64,000 nt of DNA from Bradyrhizobium sp. Tv2a-2 (GCF_000472425.1 NZ_AXAI01000004.1:421640-485639), one strand, 5' to 3'; numbered from the stretch's first letter, positions 8,002 to 17,464 are shown. Notes: generated from the letters alone by a model not told the origin. Made by a program: numbers and translations.

Positions 8002-8856
8002 TCAATTACAGGGCTTGGCGTCCTTGATGTCGAATTTGCCCATCGTGCCCGAGATCACGAAATCGTTGTAGTCGAGCACCAGCGCGCGCGAAACGCCGTT
8101 CTCGTACAATTCGAACGACATTGCATAGACCGGCGTCTGCTCGCCTTCCTTGGCCTTGGCGTCGCGGTCGTAATAGCTCACCGTGACAGGCCATCGCGCC
8201 AGCGACTTCATCTGGTCGTTCTCGGTCGAAGGATCGGGCGAAGCCACGGTCTTGTCGGCGGGCACCTGCTGCCCGATCACGGTCAGCGTGTTGTAGATCT
8301 TCTCGCCATTGTCGGAGCCGTCATAGACGGTCAATTCCAGCAGCGACTTGCCTTCCTTGGCGGCTGCGATGATGCGCTGGATCTGCTCGGTTGGGAAAAC
8401 GGTCGCGCCGTCGATCGTAAACGTCTTGTTCTCCGGCTGCTTCAGCTTGACCGTGATGTGATCGCCGGTGCGCTCGGCAATGCCGTCGACCGGCGCGGGA
8501 TCGGAATCATTGGTGCGCGTCTCGATCTTGAAGCGGTAGCTCTTGCCAGCGCCATCCTCCCAGGACGTCGAGCGCAGATCGGACAGCATCATCTTGCCCT
8601 CGCCGATCTCGAGCTCGGAGACCTGGCGAAATTCGGAGGTGTAGCCCTCGCAGGCATTGCCGGAGAAATTATAGAGGATGCGGCCGCGCGCGCTGTTGAC
8701 GGGGTTGGAGCCGCGCGACTTGACGAGGCTCAAATCATACAGCGCCTGATGCGGCAGAAACGGCACGGTGGCAGCCGCGACCGCCGGTCCGCAAGCCATG
8801 GCAGCGACTGCCAGCACACCGAGCGAAGTCCTGAACCGAGGAAGCGCAAAACCCAT
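8002..8856 (-). CDS. eipB: EipB-type envelope integrity protein (DUF1849)
   Basis: 284 residues. Signal peptide to about residue 27 (VAAAT), then a beta-rich periplasmic domain with the DUF1849 signature: FLPHQALYDLSL, SARGRILYNFSG, NACEGYTSEFRQ, VYAMSFELYENGVSRALVLDY. A Cys at NACEG and one three residues from the end match the conserved disulfide pair of EipB. In Brucella, EipB is a periplasmic spiral beta-barrel protein needed for cell-envelope integrity and virulence. It stands alone with its own promoter region facing a RidA-family gene. Confidence 0.88.
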   Translation of the reverse strand: MGFALPRFRTSLGVLAVAAMACGPAVAAATVPFLPHQALYDLSLVKSRGSNPVNSARGRILYNFSGNACEGYTSEFRQVSELEIGEGKMMLSDLRSTSWEDGAGKSYRFKIETRTNDSDPAPVDGIAERTGDHITVKLKQPENKTFTIDGATVFPTEQIQRIIAAAKEGKSLLELTVYDGSDNGEKIYNTLTVIGQQVPADKTVASPDPSTENDQMKSLARWPVTVSYYDRDAKAKEGEQTPVYAMSFELYENGVSRALVLDYNDFVISGTMGKFDIKDAKPCN

Positions 8857-9096
8857 GGCTGGCTGATCCTTGCAAGCGAAGATTCGGCACTCTAATGGCC
8901 GCCCTATTGCGTCGCAACTGGGGCGCCCTCACGGAAAAGTGCAAATTTGGCGCGCATGGCTTTGTTTTCCGGCGTGAAATCGCAAGCGAGCGCGCGCCCC
9001 GGGGCGGCTTGCATGTCATAGCGCAATCGGCGAAACAGGGCCGCACCCGACCGCATCCCGGCCGGATGATGGTATAAAAAAAGCGAGGACGTTCAG

Positions 9097-9564
9097 ATGG
9101 CGGGCACGATCGAACAGAAATTGGCATCCCTGGGTATCACCCTGCACGCGCCTGCGGCGCCGGTGGCGAACTATGTCGGCTTCGTCCGCACCGGCAATCT
9201 CCTGTTCGTGTCGGGCCAGGTCTGCTTCGATGGCGCCGGCAAGCTGATCGCCAAGGGCAAGCTGGGGGGCGGCGTCACCGTCGAGCAAGGCGCTGCGGCG
9301 GCGCGTGGCTGCGGCATCAACCTGTTGGCCCAGGTCAAGGCCGCGATCGGCGATCTGGACAAGGTGGTGCGCGTGGTGCGCCTCGGCGGCTTCGTCAATT
9401 CGGCGCCGGACTTCCTCGATGGGCCGAAGGTGCTCAACGGCGCCTCGGACCTGATGGTCGAGGTGTTCGGCGACAAGGGCCGCCATGCCCGCACCACGGT
9501 CGGCGTCGCTTCGCTGCCGGCGGATGCGTCGGTTGAAGTCGAGGGCCTGTTCGAGGTTGCTTAA
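9097..9564 (+). CDS. RidA/YjgF-family protein
   Basis: 155 residues, longer than the roughly 130 of classical RidA, which fits the Pfam YjgF-like endoribonuclease/chorismate-mutase-like group. Motifs: NYVGFVRTGNLLFVSGQ near the N-terminus and the family Arg in HARTTVGVASLP. RidA proteins deaminate reactive enamine/imine intermediates, but members of this long group are less well characterised. Its stop is 3 nt from the next start (9568), so it is co-transcribed with the glycerophosphodiesterase. Ribosome site AGCGAGGA precedes the ATG. Confidence 0.88.
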   Translation: MAGTIEQKLASLGITLHAPAAPVANYVGFVRTGNLLFVSGQVCFDGAGKLIAKGKLGGGVTVEQGAAAARGCGINLLAQVKAAIGDLDKVVRVVRLGGFVNSAPDFLDGPKVLNGASDLMVEVFGDKGRHARTTVGVASLPADASVEVEGLFEVA

Positions 9565-9567
9565 ACC

Positions 9568-10314
9568 TTGAGCGCCCCCGATTGGCTGACGGCGCGTCCC
9601 GTCGCTCACCGCGGCCTGCACAATGCCGCGCGCGGCATCATCGAGAACATGCCGGCGGCGGCACAAGCCGCCATCGACGGCAACTTCGCCATCGAGTGCG
9701 ACATCCAGTTATCGGCCGATGGCGAAGCCATGGTGCATCATGATGGCGCGCTCGGTCGTCTCACCGAGGGCAGCGGGCGGCTGCGCGAGAAGACCGCGGC
9801 GGAGCTGAAATCCGTGCCCTTCAAGGGGACCGCCGAGCGGATGATGACGCTCTCTGAGCTCTGCGAACTCGTCGCCGGCCGCGTACCGCTGGTGATCGAG
9901 GTGAAGAGCGTTTTTGACGGCGACCGCAAGCTGGTGGCGCGGATGTCGCAGGTGTTGTCATCCTATCGGGGCCCGGCGGTCGGCATGTCCTTCGATCCCG
10001 ACCAGGTGATGGCGCTGCGCGAGCTGATCCCATCGCGCCCGCGCGGCATCGTCGCTGAGCGGCACTACACGGCCAAAGATTGGCCGGAAGCCTCGCCCGC
10101 ACAACGCCGCGACATGACACATTTGCGGCATGTCCTCCGCACCAGGCCGGATTTCGTCGCCTATTACGTCGACGAGCTGCCCGCGTTCGCACCCTGGCTT
10201 GCGCGCAATGTCTTCCGCTGTCCGCTGCTTACCTGGACGGTGCGTACGCCGGCCCAGCGTGCCCATGCCCGGCAATATGCGGACCAGATGATTTTTGAGG
10301 GGTTTGTGCCCTGA
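9568..10314 (+). CDS. Glycerophosphodiester phosphodiesterase family protein
   Basis: 248 residues, TTG start. GDPD fold: HRGLHN with ENMPAA, then IECDIQLSADGEAMVHHD (Glu, Asp and His for metal binding and catalysis) and later IEVKS. No signal peptide, so cytosolic. It would hydrolyse glycerophosphodiesters to sn-glycerol-3-phosphate and an alcohol. It follows the RidA gene with 3 nt spacing. The substrate specificity is not visible. Confidence 0.9.
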   Translation: MSAPDWLTARPVAHRGLHNAARGIIENMPAAAQAAIDGNFAIECDIQLSADGEAMVHHDGALGRLTEGSGRLREKTAAELKSVPFKGTAERMMTLSELCELVAGRVPLVIEVKSVFDGDRKLVARMSQVLSSYRGPAVGMSFDPDQVMALRELIPSRPRGIVAERHYTAKDWPEASPAQRRDMTHLRHVLRTRPDFVAYYVDELPAFAPWLARNVFRCPLLTWTVRTPAQRAHARQYADQMIFEGFVP

Positions 10315-10371
10315 ACGGTCGACAGAGCGCCCCCTTGAACTCGCTGCTGCAATGCACGATCTTTGAAGCAG

Positions 10372-11604
10372 ATGGCGTCGTCTGAAATCACCCTTGAAGC
10401 AGTTCCCTCGGTCGCCGAAGTCCCGGCGGAGGAATGGAATGCGTGCGCCAATCCGGACGTGAGCAACAGCCACGGCAACGGCGCCGATCCTCTCGCCGGC
10501 TCTTGCGCGACCACAAAACGCGCCTACAACCCCTTCGTTTCCCACGCGTTTTTCTCGGCGCTGGAAGCCTCCGGCTCGGCCGCACCGCGCACCGGCTGGG
10601 GAGCGCGGCATCTGATCGCCAAGATCGACGGCAAGGCCGCCGGCATCGTCCCCTGCTATCTGAAATCGCATTCGCAAGGCGAATATGTCTTCGACCGCGG
10701 TTGGGCCGATGCCTATGAGCGAGCCGGCGGGCGCTATTATCCGAAGCTGCAAGCCTCGGTTCCCTTCACGCCCGCGACCGGCCCGCGCCTTCTGATCCGC
10801 GACGGTGTGAACCGCGACGAGATTGCGTCGGCCCTTGCGAGCGGCCTGATCGCGCTGACGGGTGTGAGCAAGGCGTCGTCGGCGCACGTGACCTTTGCGC
10901 GCGAGGAAGAATGGAGGCTGCTCGCAAAGCACGGTTTCCTGCAGCGGACCGACCAGCAATTCCACTGGCAGAACCAGGGCTTTGCCAGCTTCGACGACTT
11001 TCTCGCCACGCTCAACTCGCGCCACCGCAAGGCGATCAAGCGCGAGCGGCGCGAGGCGGTCGCCGCCGGCGTCAGCATTCATTGGCTGACCGGTGCCGCC
11101 ATCACCGAGGACGCGTGGGATGCGTTCTTTCAATTCTACATGGAGACCGGCTCGCGTAAATGGGGCCGGCCCTATCTCACCCGCTCATTCTATTCGCTGA
11201 TCGGCAGCAGCATGGCGAAGGACGTGTTGCTCGTAATGGTCCGCCGCAATCATCGCTGGATCGCGGGCGCGATCAATTTCATCGGCTCGGACACGCTGTT
11301 CGGCCGGCATTGGGGCGCGATCGAGCATCACCCGTTCCTGCATTTCGAGGTCTGCTACTACCAGGCGATCGACTACGCCATCAAGCATGGCCTGAAGGTC
11401 GTCGAGGCCGGCGCGCAAGGCGAGCACAAGCTTGCCCGCGGCTATGAACCGCGCACGACCTATTCGGCGCATTACATTGCAGACGCCGGCCTGCACCGCG
11501 CGATCGACGAATATCTCAGGCGCGAGCGCGCCTATGTGGCCGAGGCCGGCCGCGAGCTTGCGGAAGCCGTACCGTTCCGCAAAAGCTCCGACGAAGCGTC
11601 TTGA
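10372..11604 (+). CDS. FemAB-like/GNAT-fold protein (DUF482)
   Basis: About 410 residues. ATG at 10372 preferred, with an in-frame TTG at 10363 as the alternative. N-terminal segment with PFVSHAFFSALEASGSA, a YPKLQASVPFTP block, a central LNSRHRKAIKRERREA motif, and a C-terminal WGAIEHHPFLHFEVCYYQAIDYAI plus EAGAQGEHKLARGY. These are hallmarks of the large FemAB-like (peptidoglycan biosynthesis-related) family. The acyl or aminoacyl substrate is unknown. It lies between the GDPD gene and a HIT gene on the same strand. Confidence 0.85.
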   Translation: MASSEITLEAVPSVAEVPAEEWNACANPDVSNSHGNGADPLAGSCATTKRAYNPFVSHAFFSALEASGSAAPRTGWGARHLIAKIDGKAAGIVPCYLKSHSQGEYVFDRGWADAYERAGGRYYPKLQASVPFTPATGPRLLIRDGVNRDEIASALASGLIALTGVSKASSAHVTFAREEEWRLLAKHGFLQRTDQQFHWQNQGFASFDDFLATLNSRHRKAIKRERREAVAAGVSIHWLTGAAITEDAWDAFFQFYMETGSRKWGRPYLTRSFYSLIGSSMAKDVLLVMVRRNHRWIAGAINFIGSDTLFGRHWGAIEHHPFLHFEVCYYQAIDYAIKHGLKVVEAGAQGEHKLARGYEPRTTYSAHYIADAGLHRAIDEYLRRERAYVAEAGRELAEAVPFRKSSDEAS

Positions 11605-11666
11605 CCGCGCGCCAGCGCACGGCGAAATTGCCGCCAATTTTCTGAGAAGCCGCCGGGAGAGCCGCT

Positions 11667-12095
11667 ATGACTGCCTACGACAACAACAACGCGTTCGCCA
11701 AAATCCTGCGCGGTGAGTTTCCCTGCCACAAGGTCTATGAGAACGAGCATGTGCTCGCCTTCCTCGACATCATGCCGCGCGTACCCGGCCATACGCTGGT
11801 GATCCCCAAGGCCCCTGCCCGTAACATCCTCGACATCACGGAGGAGGACTACCTCCATGTCGGCCGCGCCACCCGCCTCATCGCGCGTGCGGCCAAGGAC
11901 GCATTCGACGCCGACGGCATCACCATCCAGCAGTTCAACGAGCCAGCCGGAGGCCAGGTGGTGTTTCACCTCCATGTTCACGTCATGCCCCGCTACGACG
12001 GCATCGCGCTGTTGCCGCCGGCATCTCGAAAGGAAGATGTGAAGGTCCTGGAAGACAACGCGACGAAGCTCATGGCTGCGTTGGAGGGGATGTAG
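11667..12095 (+). CDS. HIT family nucleotide hydrolase
   Basis: 142 residues. Histidine-triad motif HLHVHVMPRY preceded by QFNEPAGGQVVFH, and an N-terminal CHKVYENEHVLAFLDIMP block typical of the Hint/HinT branch. Such proteins hydrolyse nucleoside phosphoramidates or aminoacyl-AMP. Ribosome site GGGAGAG upstream of the ATG. The gene is followed by a family C repeat and then convergent trmO. Confidence 0.93.
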   Translation: MTAYDNNNAFAKILRGEFPCHKVYENEHVLAFLDIMPRVPGHTLVIPKAPARNILDITEEDYLHVGRATRLIARAAKDAFDADGITIQQFNEPAGGQVVFHLHVHVMPRYDGIALLPPASRKEDVKVLEDNATKLMAALEGM

Positions 12096-12111
12096 GTCCT
12101 CGCCGTCTTCA

Positions 12112-12193
12112 CCGTCATTGCGAGCGACGCAAAGCAATCCAGGGCCACGCCACGACTCTGGATTGCTTCGTCGCTCCGCTCCTCGCAATGACG
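12112..12193. repeat. Intergenic palindromic repeat, family C copy 2
   Basis: CGTCATTGCGAGCGACGCAA at one end and TTGCTTCGTCGC...CGCAATGACG at the other, with AATCCAGGGCC and CTCTGGATT arms inside. Located between the convergent HIT and trmO genes, touching the end of trmO. Confidence 0.8.
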
Positions 12194-12197
12194 GCGG

Positions 12198-12689
12198 CTA
12201 CTCCGTCTGAAAATCGCCCGGTTGCGGTGCGGCCAGCGGGGTGAACTCGCAACGGTCGGGCTTCACGTCCAGGAGCGGGGTGCCGTCGAGGCAATCGAGC
12301 CCTCGCACCAGGATCATGTTGCCTTCGATGCGCTCCAGTTTCACGATTGACGTCCCGATCGGGTTGGGACGCACCGGCGAGCGTAGCGAGAAGGTGCCGC
12401 GGGTCGATTTGTTGTTCTTCGGGCTCTGCAGCACGAGGTCACGGCGCGACTGGTCGAGCCAATAGATCACCTCGAGGTTGGAATAGAAGTCGACGCCCTT
12501 GATGGCGGGCACCCAGGGCTCGAAGATCTCCAGCCGGCAGATCGGCCCGTCATGCCGGCCTTGCCGCGGCGTCTCCAGCCGCGAGGTCCAGGGCGTACGG
12601 ATGCGGCCGATGAAGACGAGCCCCGCATCGGTCGTCTCGGGCATATCAACCGCGCGCTCGCCCTCGCGAATTTCGTTTTCTCGTACCAT
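12198..12689 (-). CDS. trmO: tRNA (N6-threonylcarbamoyladenosine37-N6)-methyltransferase TrmO (TsaA/UPF0066)
   Basis: 163 residues. SAM-dependent methylation of t6A37 in tRNA-Thr. Family motifs: IGRIRTPW at the N-terminus, [27 protein letters not shown], and the diagnostic [15 protein letters not shown] loop followed by [15 protein letters not shown] compact member lacking the C-terminal extension of E. coli TrmO. ATG at 12689; a second in-frame ATG lies 15 codons in. It is convergent to the HIT gene. Confidence 0.92.
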   Translation of the reverse strand: MVRENEIREGERAVDMPETTDAGLVFIGRIRTPWTSRLETPRQGRHDGPICRLEIFEPWVPAIKGVDFYSNLEVIYWLDQSRRDLVLQSPKNNKSTRGTFSLRSPVRPNPIGTSIVKLERIEGNMILVRGLDCLDGTPLLDVKPDRCEFTPLAAPQPGDFQTE

Positions 12690-12757
12690 CTCGATCAGTC
12701 CCGTAAGTCCGCCAGCGAGTCTAGCGAATTATGGCGACACTGCAAATTGCGGACCTT

Positions 12758-12863
12758 AGAGCATTTCCGGTTCTGATTGAATCAGAACCGAAGCTCCGGA
12801 TTCTTGTTTTGACGCGTTTTCTTCACGCGAACCGGTGTCCACTTCGCTCGAAAACGCTCTCTA
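12758..12863. repeat. Intergenic repeat, family B copy 1
   Basis: GAGCATTTCCGGTTCTGATT with the perfect palindrome GGTTCTGATTGAATCAGAACC, then TTGTTTTGACGCGTTTTCTT and CACTTCGCTCGAAAACGCTC. The far end overlaps the TAG stop of azlD. An inverted copy is at 40977-41080. Confidence 0.82.
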
Positions 12864-13217
12864 GCCAAGGAACCATCTGCCCGTCAGCATGAAGATTTCG
12901 CCGCAGAGGACGCCGGCAAAGATCGAGCGCCGCGTCAGCATGAAGGCGGCAAAACCCACCACCAGCGCGCCGTAGCGCAAGAAGCCGGGCACGCTGGCCA
13001 AAGCTCCCGGCGGCTGCACAAGGATCTGCGCAATCACGCCGGCGAGGATAGCGGTCGCCACCGCCTTCACCCACATCAGGAGGTCCGATCCCTCGTCCAG
13101 CCCGCCGCCGAGCCACAGGCCAAGCATACGCCAGATCTGGTTCGGGATTACACCTGCCAGCAGCAGGACCAGTAGCGCGTGCCAGTCGCCGAAGAATTCG
13201 CTCATGGTACCGCTCAT
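12861..13217 (-). CDS. azlD: AzlD-type branched-chain amino acid exporter subunit
   Basis: 118 residues with three to four hydrophobic segments, e.g. HALLVLLLAGVIPNQIWRML and VKAVATAILAGVIAQILV. AzlD is the small partner of AzlC in export of branched-chain amino acids and analogues. The ATG at 13217 was chosen because it begins 7 nt after the azlC stop; the open frame reaches further upstream only inside azlC. Its stop codon lies at the edge of a family B repeat. Confidence 0.88.
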   Translation of the reverse strand: MSGTMSEFFGDWHALLVLLLAGVIPNQIWRMLGLWLGGGLDEGSDLLMWVKAVATAILAGVIAQILVQPPGALASVPGFLRYGALVVGFAAFMLTRRSIFAGVLCGEIFMLTGRWFLG

Positions 13218-13224
13218 GTCGTGC

Positions 13225-14022
13225 TCATGGCCCCTCCCGCCATTTGTGGACGGCAAAGGCGATGGTACCGGCGGCGACGCCACTGACCAGGATATCGAGA
13301 CCGCTGTTGAGCAACGACGCCAGCGGATAGAAGGCAAGTCCGAGTCCCAGCGCCAGCACGTCCGCAAGCTCCTTCGAGTTGCGCGCGGTGGAGAACAGAA
13401 AAGACAGCGGCGTCAGCAAGAGGATCGCCGAGCCGAAGGTCTGCGTCAGGTTGGCGGCAAGCTCATAGCCGATCACGGTGGCGACCAGACCGATCAGGAC
13501 AAGCCCGCATCCGAGCCCATGGACGAAGGCGATGCGCTTGTCGCGCGGCACATGCGGCAGGAAGCGATAGCATTCGACCCACAGCGTCACCGCCGTGAAA
13601 TGCGCAACCAGCACCAGCTGCCGCCGTTTCGTCTCCGGCGCGCGCATCATCGGCAGCACCGCAACCACCATCGGAAACAGCCTGATCGCGCTCACGGTCA
13701 CCGCGATCGCCGACTGCACGATGGAAGCACCGGAGGCGAGCGTGGAGATGAGAATGATCTGCGCCGGCCCCGCCCACACCAGCAGCGTGCCCATCATCGC
13801 CCAGGCGAGCGAAAAATGCGTGTCATGGGCGAGCGCGCCGATCCCAACATAGGTGACGAACAGCACCAGCGAGAGAATGGTCGAGCGAACCGCGCCCATC
13901 CCGATCGCGAAGGCGCGCAGGGGCGGATGCCATTGGGGTGAATCGAGCGGCGGAAACGGCACGGCGAAATGGGACGGAGTGAATCGTGCCGCGATAAGGC
14001 GGATGAACGAGAGCTGCGTCAA
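13225..14022 (-). CDS. azlC: AzlC family branched-chain amino acid export permease
   Basis: 265 residues. Polytopic membrane protein with the AzlC pattern FAIGMGAVRSTILSLVLFVTY, LVWAGPAQIILISTL and SAIRLFPMVVAVLPMM. With AzlD it forms an exporter of branched-chain amino acids (in Bacillus, azaleucine resistance). The first 35 residues are proline-rich and the true start could be internal. azlC-azlD form a two-gene operon; no regulator is adjacent. Confidence 0.87.
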   Translation of the reverse strand: MTQLSFIRLIAARFTPSHFAVPFPPLDSPQWHPPLRAFAIGMGAVRSTILSLVLFVTYVGIGALAHDTHFSLAWAMMGTLLVWAGPAQIILISTLASGASIVQSAIAVTVSAIRLFPMVVAVLPMMRAPETKRRQLVLVAHFTAVTLWVECYRFLPHVPRDKRIAFVHGLGCGLVLIGLVATVIGYELAANLTQTFGSAILLLTPLSFLFSTARNSKELADVLALGLGLAFYPLASLLNSGLDILVSGVAAGTIAFAVHKWREGP

Positions 14023-14106
14023 GCAACGCGGGGGTGGGGCTGTTATGCGCAGAGTCCAGTTATCCGGGGCGTCCGACAGGACCAGACCCGGAATGACGCG
14101 CCTCCT

Positions 14107-15108
14107 TCACCCCCTCACTCCCATATTCCTCAACACAAAGCACGCGCCCCCGGCGCGGCGGATGCGGTTGCAGAGGTCATCCGCCTCAGGCCTCGTGTCG
14201 GCGCCGATGCGTACCTGGTAGAAGGCGCGCGTGCCGCGGTTGCGCATCACCGAGGACAAGAGGCTCGGATCGCGGTCGCCGATGACGGCAGACAGGCCCT
14301 TGATGGCGCGGGCGTACATCGCGAGCGCCTTGTTGCGGTCAAAGCCGGCGGCAAGCTGCACGCCCCAAAGTTTTGCGGCCGCCAGTTCTACATGCTGCTC
14401 GAGCTGGGCGACAAACGGATTCGGTGCGCGCTTCAAGAGCGCGATCAGATCATGACAGCTCGTCGGCGGCGCGCTCGGCGGCGGCTTGACACCGCCCTTA
14501 CCCGCCTTCGCCCATTCGTCGATCGACGAGCCCGTGATCGCCGAAACATAGTTGCGAGTTTCCTGCGGCATAGGGCCTGTCCCGGCGAGCCAATCCTGCA
14601 CCCGGCGCGGGCCGGCGTTGTAAGCGGCTGCAGCGAGCCCGAGATTGCCGAACTGATTGCGCAGCTCGTTCAAGAACTCGGCCGACTTCGGCAGCGCCTG
14701 CACCGGATCGAAGGGATCAAGCAGCCGCCGCTCGCTCGCCGTGCCCGGCATGAACTGCGCAATGCCCTGCGCGCGCTGGCCGCTGCGGGTCATGGGTCCG
14801 ACGGCATCGGATTGAAAGCGGCTCTCCTGCCAGATCACACGGGCGAAAAACTCCAGCGGCAGATCGTTGGCACGCGCAGCCGATTCCACCATCAGGCAGA
14901 TCGCCTCGCGGGTCGCGCTCTCCGTCTCGGATGGCTTTGGCGGCTGGCTCGGGGTCGCCAGTTCCTCGACGCTCGGAACCGCGACGCCGGTCCTGTCACG
15001 TGTCTGTGTCGAAGCATCATCGGCCGCCGCCGCGCCAAAGAGCGGCAGCAGCAGCGCAACAACGAGACAGGGCGCGGCACGCATCCGGACAGAAGTCGGC
15101 AAGCCCAT
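14107..15108 (-). CDS. Periplasmic lytic transglycosylase with C-terminal SPOR-like segment
   Basis: 333 residues. Signal peptide (about residues 9-29), linker, then an SLT domain: catalytic Glu in RVIWQESRFQSDAVGP, AQGIAQFMPGTA, and LAAAAYNAGPRRVQDWL. It would cleave the MurNAc-GlcNAc bond with 1,6-anhydro ring formation. The C-terminus (AFYQVRIGADTRPEAD and two Cys around CNRIRRAGGAC) resembles a short SPOR-type fold that could target septal glycan. It stands alone between azlC and the aldoxime cluster. Confidence 0.9.
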   Translation of the reverse strand: MGLPTSVRMRAAPCLVVALLLPLFGAAAADDASTQTRDRTGVAVPSVEELATPSQPPKPSETESATREAICLMVESAARANDLPLEFFARVIWQESRFQSDAVGPMTRSGQRAQGIAQFMPGTASERRLLDPFDPVQALPKSAEFLNELRNQFGNLGLAAAAYNAGPRRVQDWLAGTGPMPQETRNYVSAITGSSIDEWAKAGKGGVKPPPSAPPTSCHDLIALLKRAPNPFVAQLEQHVELAAAKLWGVQLAAGFDRNKALAMYARAIKGLSAVIGDRDPSLLSSVMRNRGTRAFYQVRIGADTRPEADDLCNRIRRAGGACFVLRNMGVRG

Positions 15109-15177
15109 GCTGGTTCCCGAGAGCCCGTTCGAGAGAACGGCAGTCTACCCATCCCGGGAAATCGTACCAGACCTTGA

Positions 15178-16212
15178 TCAGGTGGCCGCCACCGCCGCCA
15201 GCATGCCGGTTCTCGGATGACAGTCGCGATATTCAAAAAACTGTTCGCCCGCAGCCGCGACCGTGACCTCGTGATAGAGCCTGAGCTTCGCCGCGGGCCC
15301 GAGGGTCGAGAGATACTTCATCGCCGCACCAAAGATCCTGACATGGGTCGGGTGCGATTCCGCCCAGCGCTCCAGTGCCGCGAGGCTGCGCCACCAGCTC
15401 TGCCCGTAGGATTTTTCGGTCGGCACACCGTCAGCACCAAGCACGCGCATATAGCGGTTGGCATAGCACCCGATGCCACGGCCATCGTCACGCAGGAAAT
15501 CCATGCCTTCGCGCAACACCGGCTCGACCTCTTCGAGATAGAGTTTGCGCTCGGCAGCTTCCGTGTCGCTCCAGTCCTGGCCGGAGCGGATCAGGCAGAG
15601 ATTGTCATGGGCGACCACGCGCAGGCGCGCGCCATCGCGCCTTAGCGTCGGATTTCCGCCGGGCGCCATCTCGTCCGTCTGCGACAGCGGGATGCGATCG
15701 CGCATGCCGCCCCAATAAGCGTGCTCCTGCACCTCGTCGCTCATACCCTCGGCAATGACCGCAACACCTTCGGCGCGATCCGGCGAGGAGAACAGAGTCT
15801 CGTAGCGTGCCACGGCCGGCCGCAGCACCTCGATGTAGCGGCCGACGCCCTCTTCGCCGTCGCCGGTCCAAGCCTCCCGCGCCGGCGCAAACCAGGCGTC
15901 GAACTTCGCGACATCATCCCAATAGGCGACCGAAACCACGTTCGAGAATCCGGCCTGGTCGACGTAGTGCGCGCGATCCCAATGCGAAGGCGCATGTGCG
16001 CCCGCAAAGCGCGCAGCGATATCGCCGAGCGAGCTTGACGCACCTGCCGGTGCCTGACCGCGATATTGCAGGCCGAAATAAGCCATCACGACCCGGGTGA
16101 CATCAGGTTTGTGCCGCGCCACGAAAGACGGATATGGCGGATGGTAGTCATCGGGGACGCGGCGATGGCGAGAGCGAGCGGTCTTCAGATGCGCGGGAAT
16201 AGCGGATTCCAT
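15178..16212 (-). CDS. Aldoxime dehydratase (haem-containing, OxdA/OxdB-like)
   Basis: 344 residues. Haem enzyme that dehydrates aldoximes (R-CH=N-OH) to nitriles. Family features are the long alpha/beta-barrel-dimer fold, YFGLQYRGQ near the N-terminus, VVSVAYWDD, SYGQSWWRSLAALERWAESH and a His-rich C-terminus (candidate haem/catalytic His near 290, 314 and 332, in THVRIFG, LYHEVT and DCHPRTGM). ATG at 16212 has GGAGGG upstream; longer starts would run into the nitrilase gene. It lies 10 nt after the nitrilase, which would act on its product. Confidence 0.93.
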   Translation of the reverse strand: MESAIPAHLKTARSRHRRVPDDYHPPYPSFVARHKPDVTRVVMAYFGLQYRGQAPAGASSSLGDIAARFAGAHAPSHWDRAHYVDQAGFSNVVSVAYWDDVAKFDAWFAPAREAWTGDGEEGVGRYIEVLRPAVARYETLFSSPDRAEGVAVIAEGMSDEVQEHAYWGGMRDRIPLSQTDEMAPGGNPTLRRDGARLRVVAHDNLCLIRSGQDWSDTEAAERKLYLEEVEPVLREGMDFLRDDGRGIGCYANRYMRVLGADGVPTEKSYGQSWWRSLAALERWAESHPTHVRIFGAAMKYLSTLGPAAKLRLYHEVTVAAAGEQFFEYRDCHPRTGMLAAVAAT

Positions 16213-16222
16213 GGCGCCCTCC

Positions 16223-17257
16223 TCACGCGGCCTGGGTGGACCTCGCGGGCGCAGGCTCAGCCTCTTCCGGTGCCGTCGTATCGAGCGGCAGCGCGAACGG
16301 CTCAACCCGGTTCAGCGGCGTCTTGTTCAGGAGCAGCCGCGTCACGTCGGGTCGCGAATAATGCCCGGCCGGATCGGCCGCGTTCTTGGCGACACCGATA
16401 GCGCCGAGATCGATCTCGGCCATCAGGAGGCCCTCCGCGTCCGGCGCCAGCTTCTCCGCGAGCGAGCTGCCATCGGGGCCATAGATCGCGGCATGTCCGC
16501 CGCCGGCGTGCAACAGGCCATGCTTGTCGGGGCGGTCGCAAAGCTCCTCGATCATGGCTTGCGAGACGGTCGCACACGGTGCCAGCACGAAGCAGGAGCC
16601 CTCCACCGCATAGACGCGGGAGGCGGCATTGTTCACCTCCGCGCCCAGCGCCGGCGCAAAGGGATCGTAGAGCGAGAAGCTCGGCCATGAGGCGACGTGA
16701 ACCTGCTCGTTCTGGGCGTACATGGCGTATTTCGACAGCGGCTGCAGATGCTCCCAGCAGCACAAGGCACCGAGCCGCCCGATGCCCGGGCGGTCATGCA
16801 CCGCGAGGTCGCTGCCGTCGCCCTCGCCATAGACCGTGCGCTCGGCATGGGTCGGCCGCAGCTTGCGCCGCTTGGCGATGGTCTCGCCATCGGGCCCGAT
16901 CAGCCATTGCGCGATGTAGAGGCTGCCGCCGTCCCGCTCGGACAGGCCGATGACGGCGGTGAGCTTTGCCTTTTTCACCGCGGCGCGCAGCGTCTCGGCC
17001 TCTGGGCTGTCATAGGCCAGCGAATTGTCGAAATAGCGCTGCACAAAGCCGCGGCCGATCGCCCAGGCGGGCGAATCCAGCCAGATGTGCCAAGGATAGC
17101 CGGGAATGAAGACCTCCGGGAAAGCGATCAGCTTGGCACCCTTTTCGGCCGCCTCCTCGATCAGCGCGATAGTCTTCCCGATCGAACCGTCGAGATCGAG
17201 AAAGGCTGGCGCCGCCTGCACCACGGCCACCTTGTATCTGGGATGCGAAATGCCCAT
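16223..17257 (-). CDS. Nitrilase
   Basis: 344 residues. Catalytic triad is present: Glu in AFPEVFIPGYP, Lys in KRRKLRPTHAER and Cys in LCCWEHLQPL. These hydrolyse a nitrile to the carboxylic acid and ammonia. ATG at 17257 selected because GGAGG sits 5 nt upstream; another ATG at 17269 is in frame. Paired with the aldoxime dehydratase it forms the aldoxime-to-nitrile-to-acid route. Natural substrates in such clusters are aryl or indolyl aldoximes; that is inference for this strain. Confidence 0.95.
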   Translation of the reverse strand: MGISHPRYKVAVVQAAPAFLDLDGSIGKTIALIEEAAEKGAKLIAFPEVFIPGYPWHIWLDSPAWAIGRGFVQRYFDNSLAYDSPEAETLRAAVKKAKLTAVIGLSERDGGSLYIAQWLIGPDGETIAKRRKLRPTHAERTVYGEGDGSDLAVHDRPGIGRLGALCCWEHLQPLSKYAMYAQNEQVHVASWPSFSLYDPFAPALGAEVNNAASRVYAVEGSCFVLAPCATVSQAMIEELCDRPDKHGLLHAGGGHAAIYGPDGSSLAEKLAPDAEGLLMAEIDLGAIGVAKNAADPAGHYSRPDVTRLLLNKTPLNRVEPFALPLDTTAPEEAEPAPARSTQAA

Positions 17258-17464
17258 CGCTGCCTCCATCGCTAAGAGCCGGCCCCACCGACGGGCGGTT
17301 TCCCGTTGATCGAAGCCTGCGTCCGTTGCAGTCTGTTTTGCCTGCGGGCGCGGCCGCTCGCTCGTCTGCCCGGGAACAAGAATTCGACTGCGGAGGCAGC
17401 GGCTCGTGGCGGCGGCGAAGCAAGAGGGCATTGCCTGCAGCCGACGTGAAGGGAGACGGGCCTG
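17258..17464. promoter_or_regulatory. Divergent promoter region of nitrilase/aldoxime dehydratase and AraC regulator
   Basis: 207 bp between divergently transcribed genes. It must hold both promoters and probably the AraC-family binding sites. I could not identify a convincing repeated operator by eye. Confidence 0.5.
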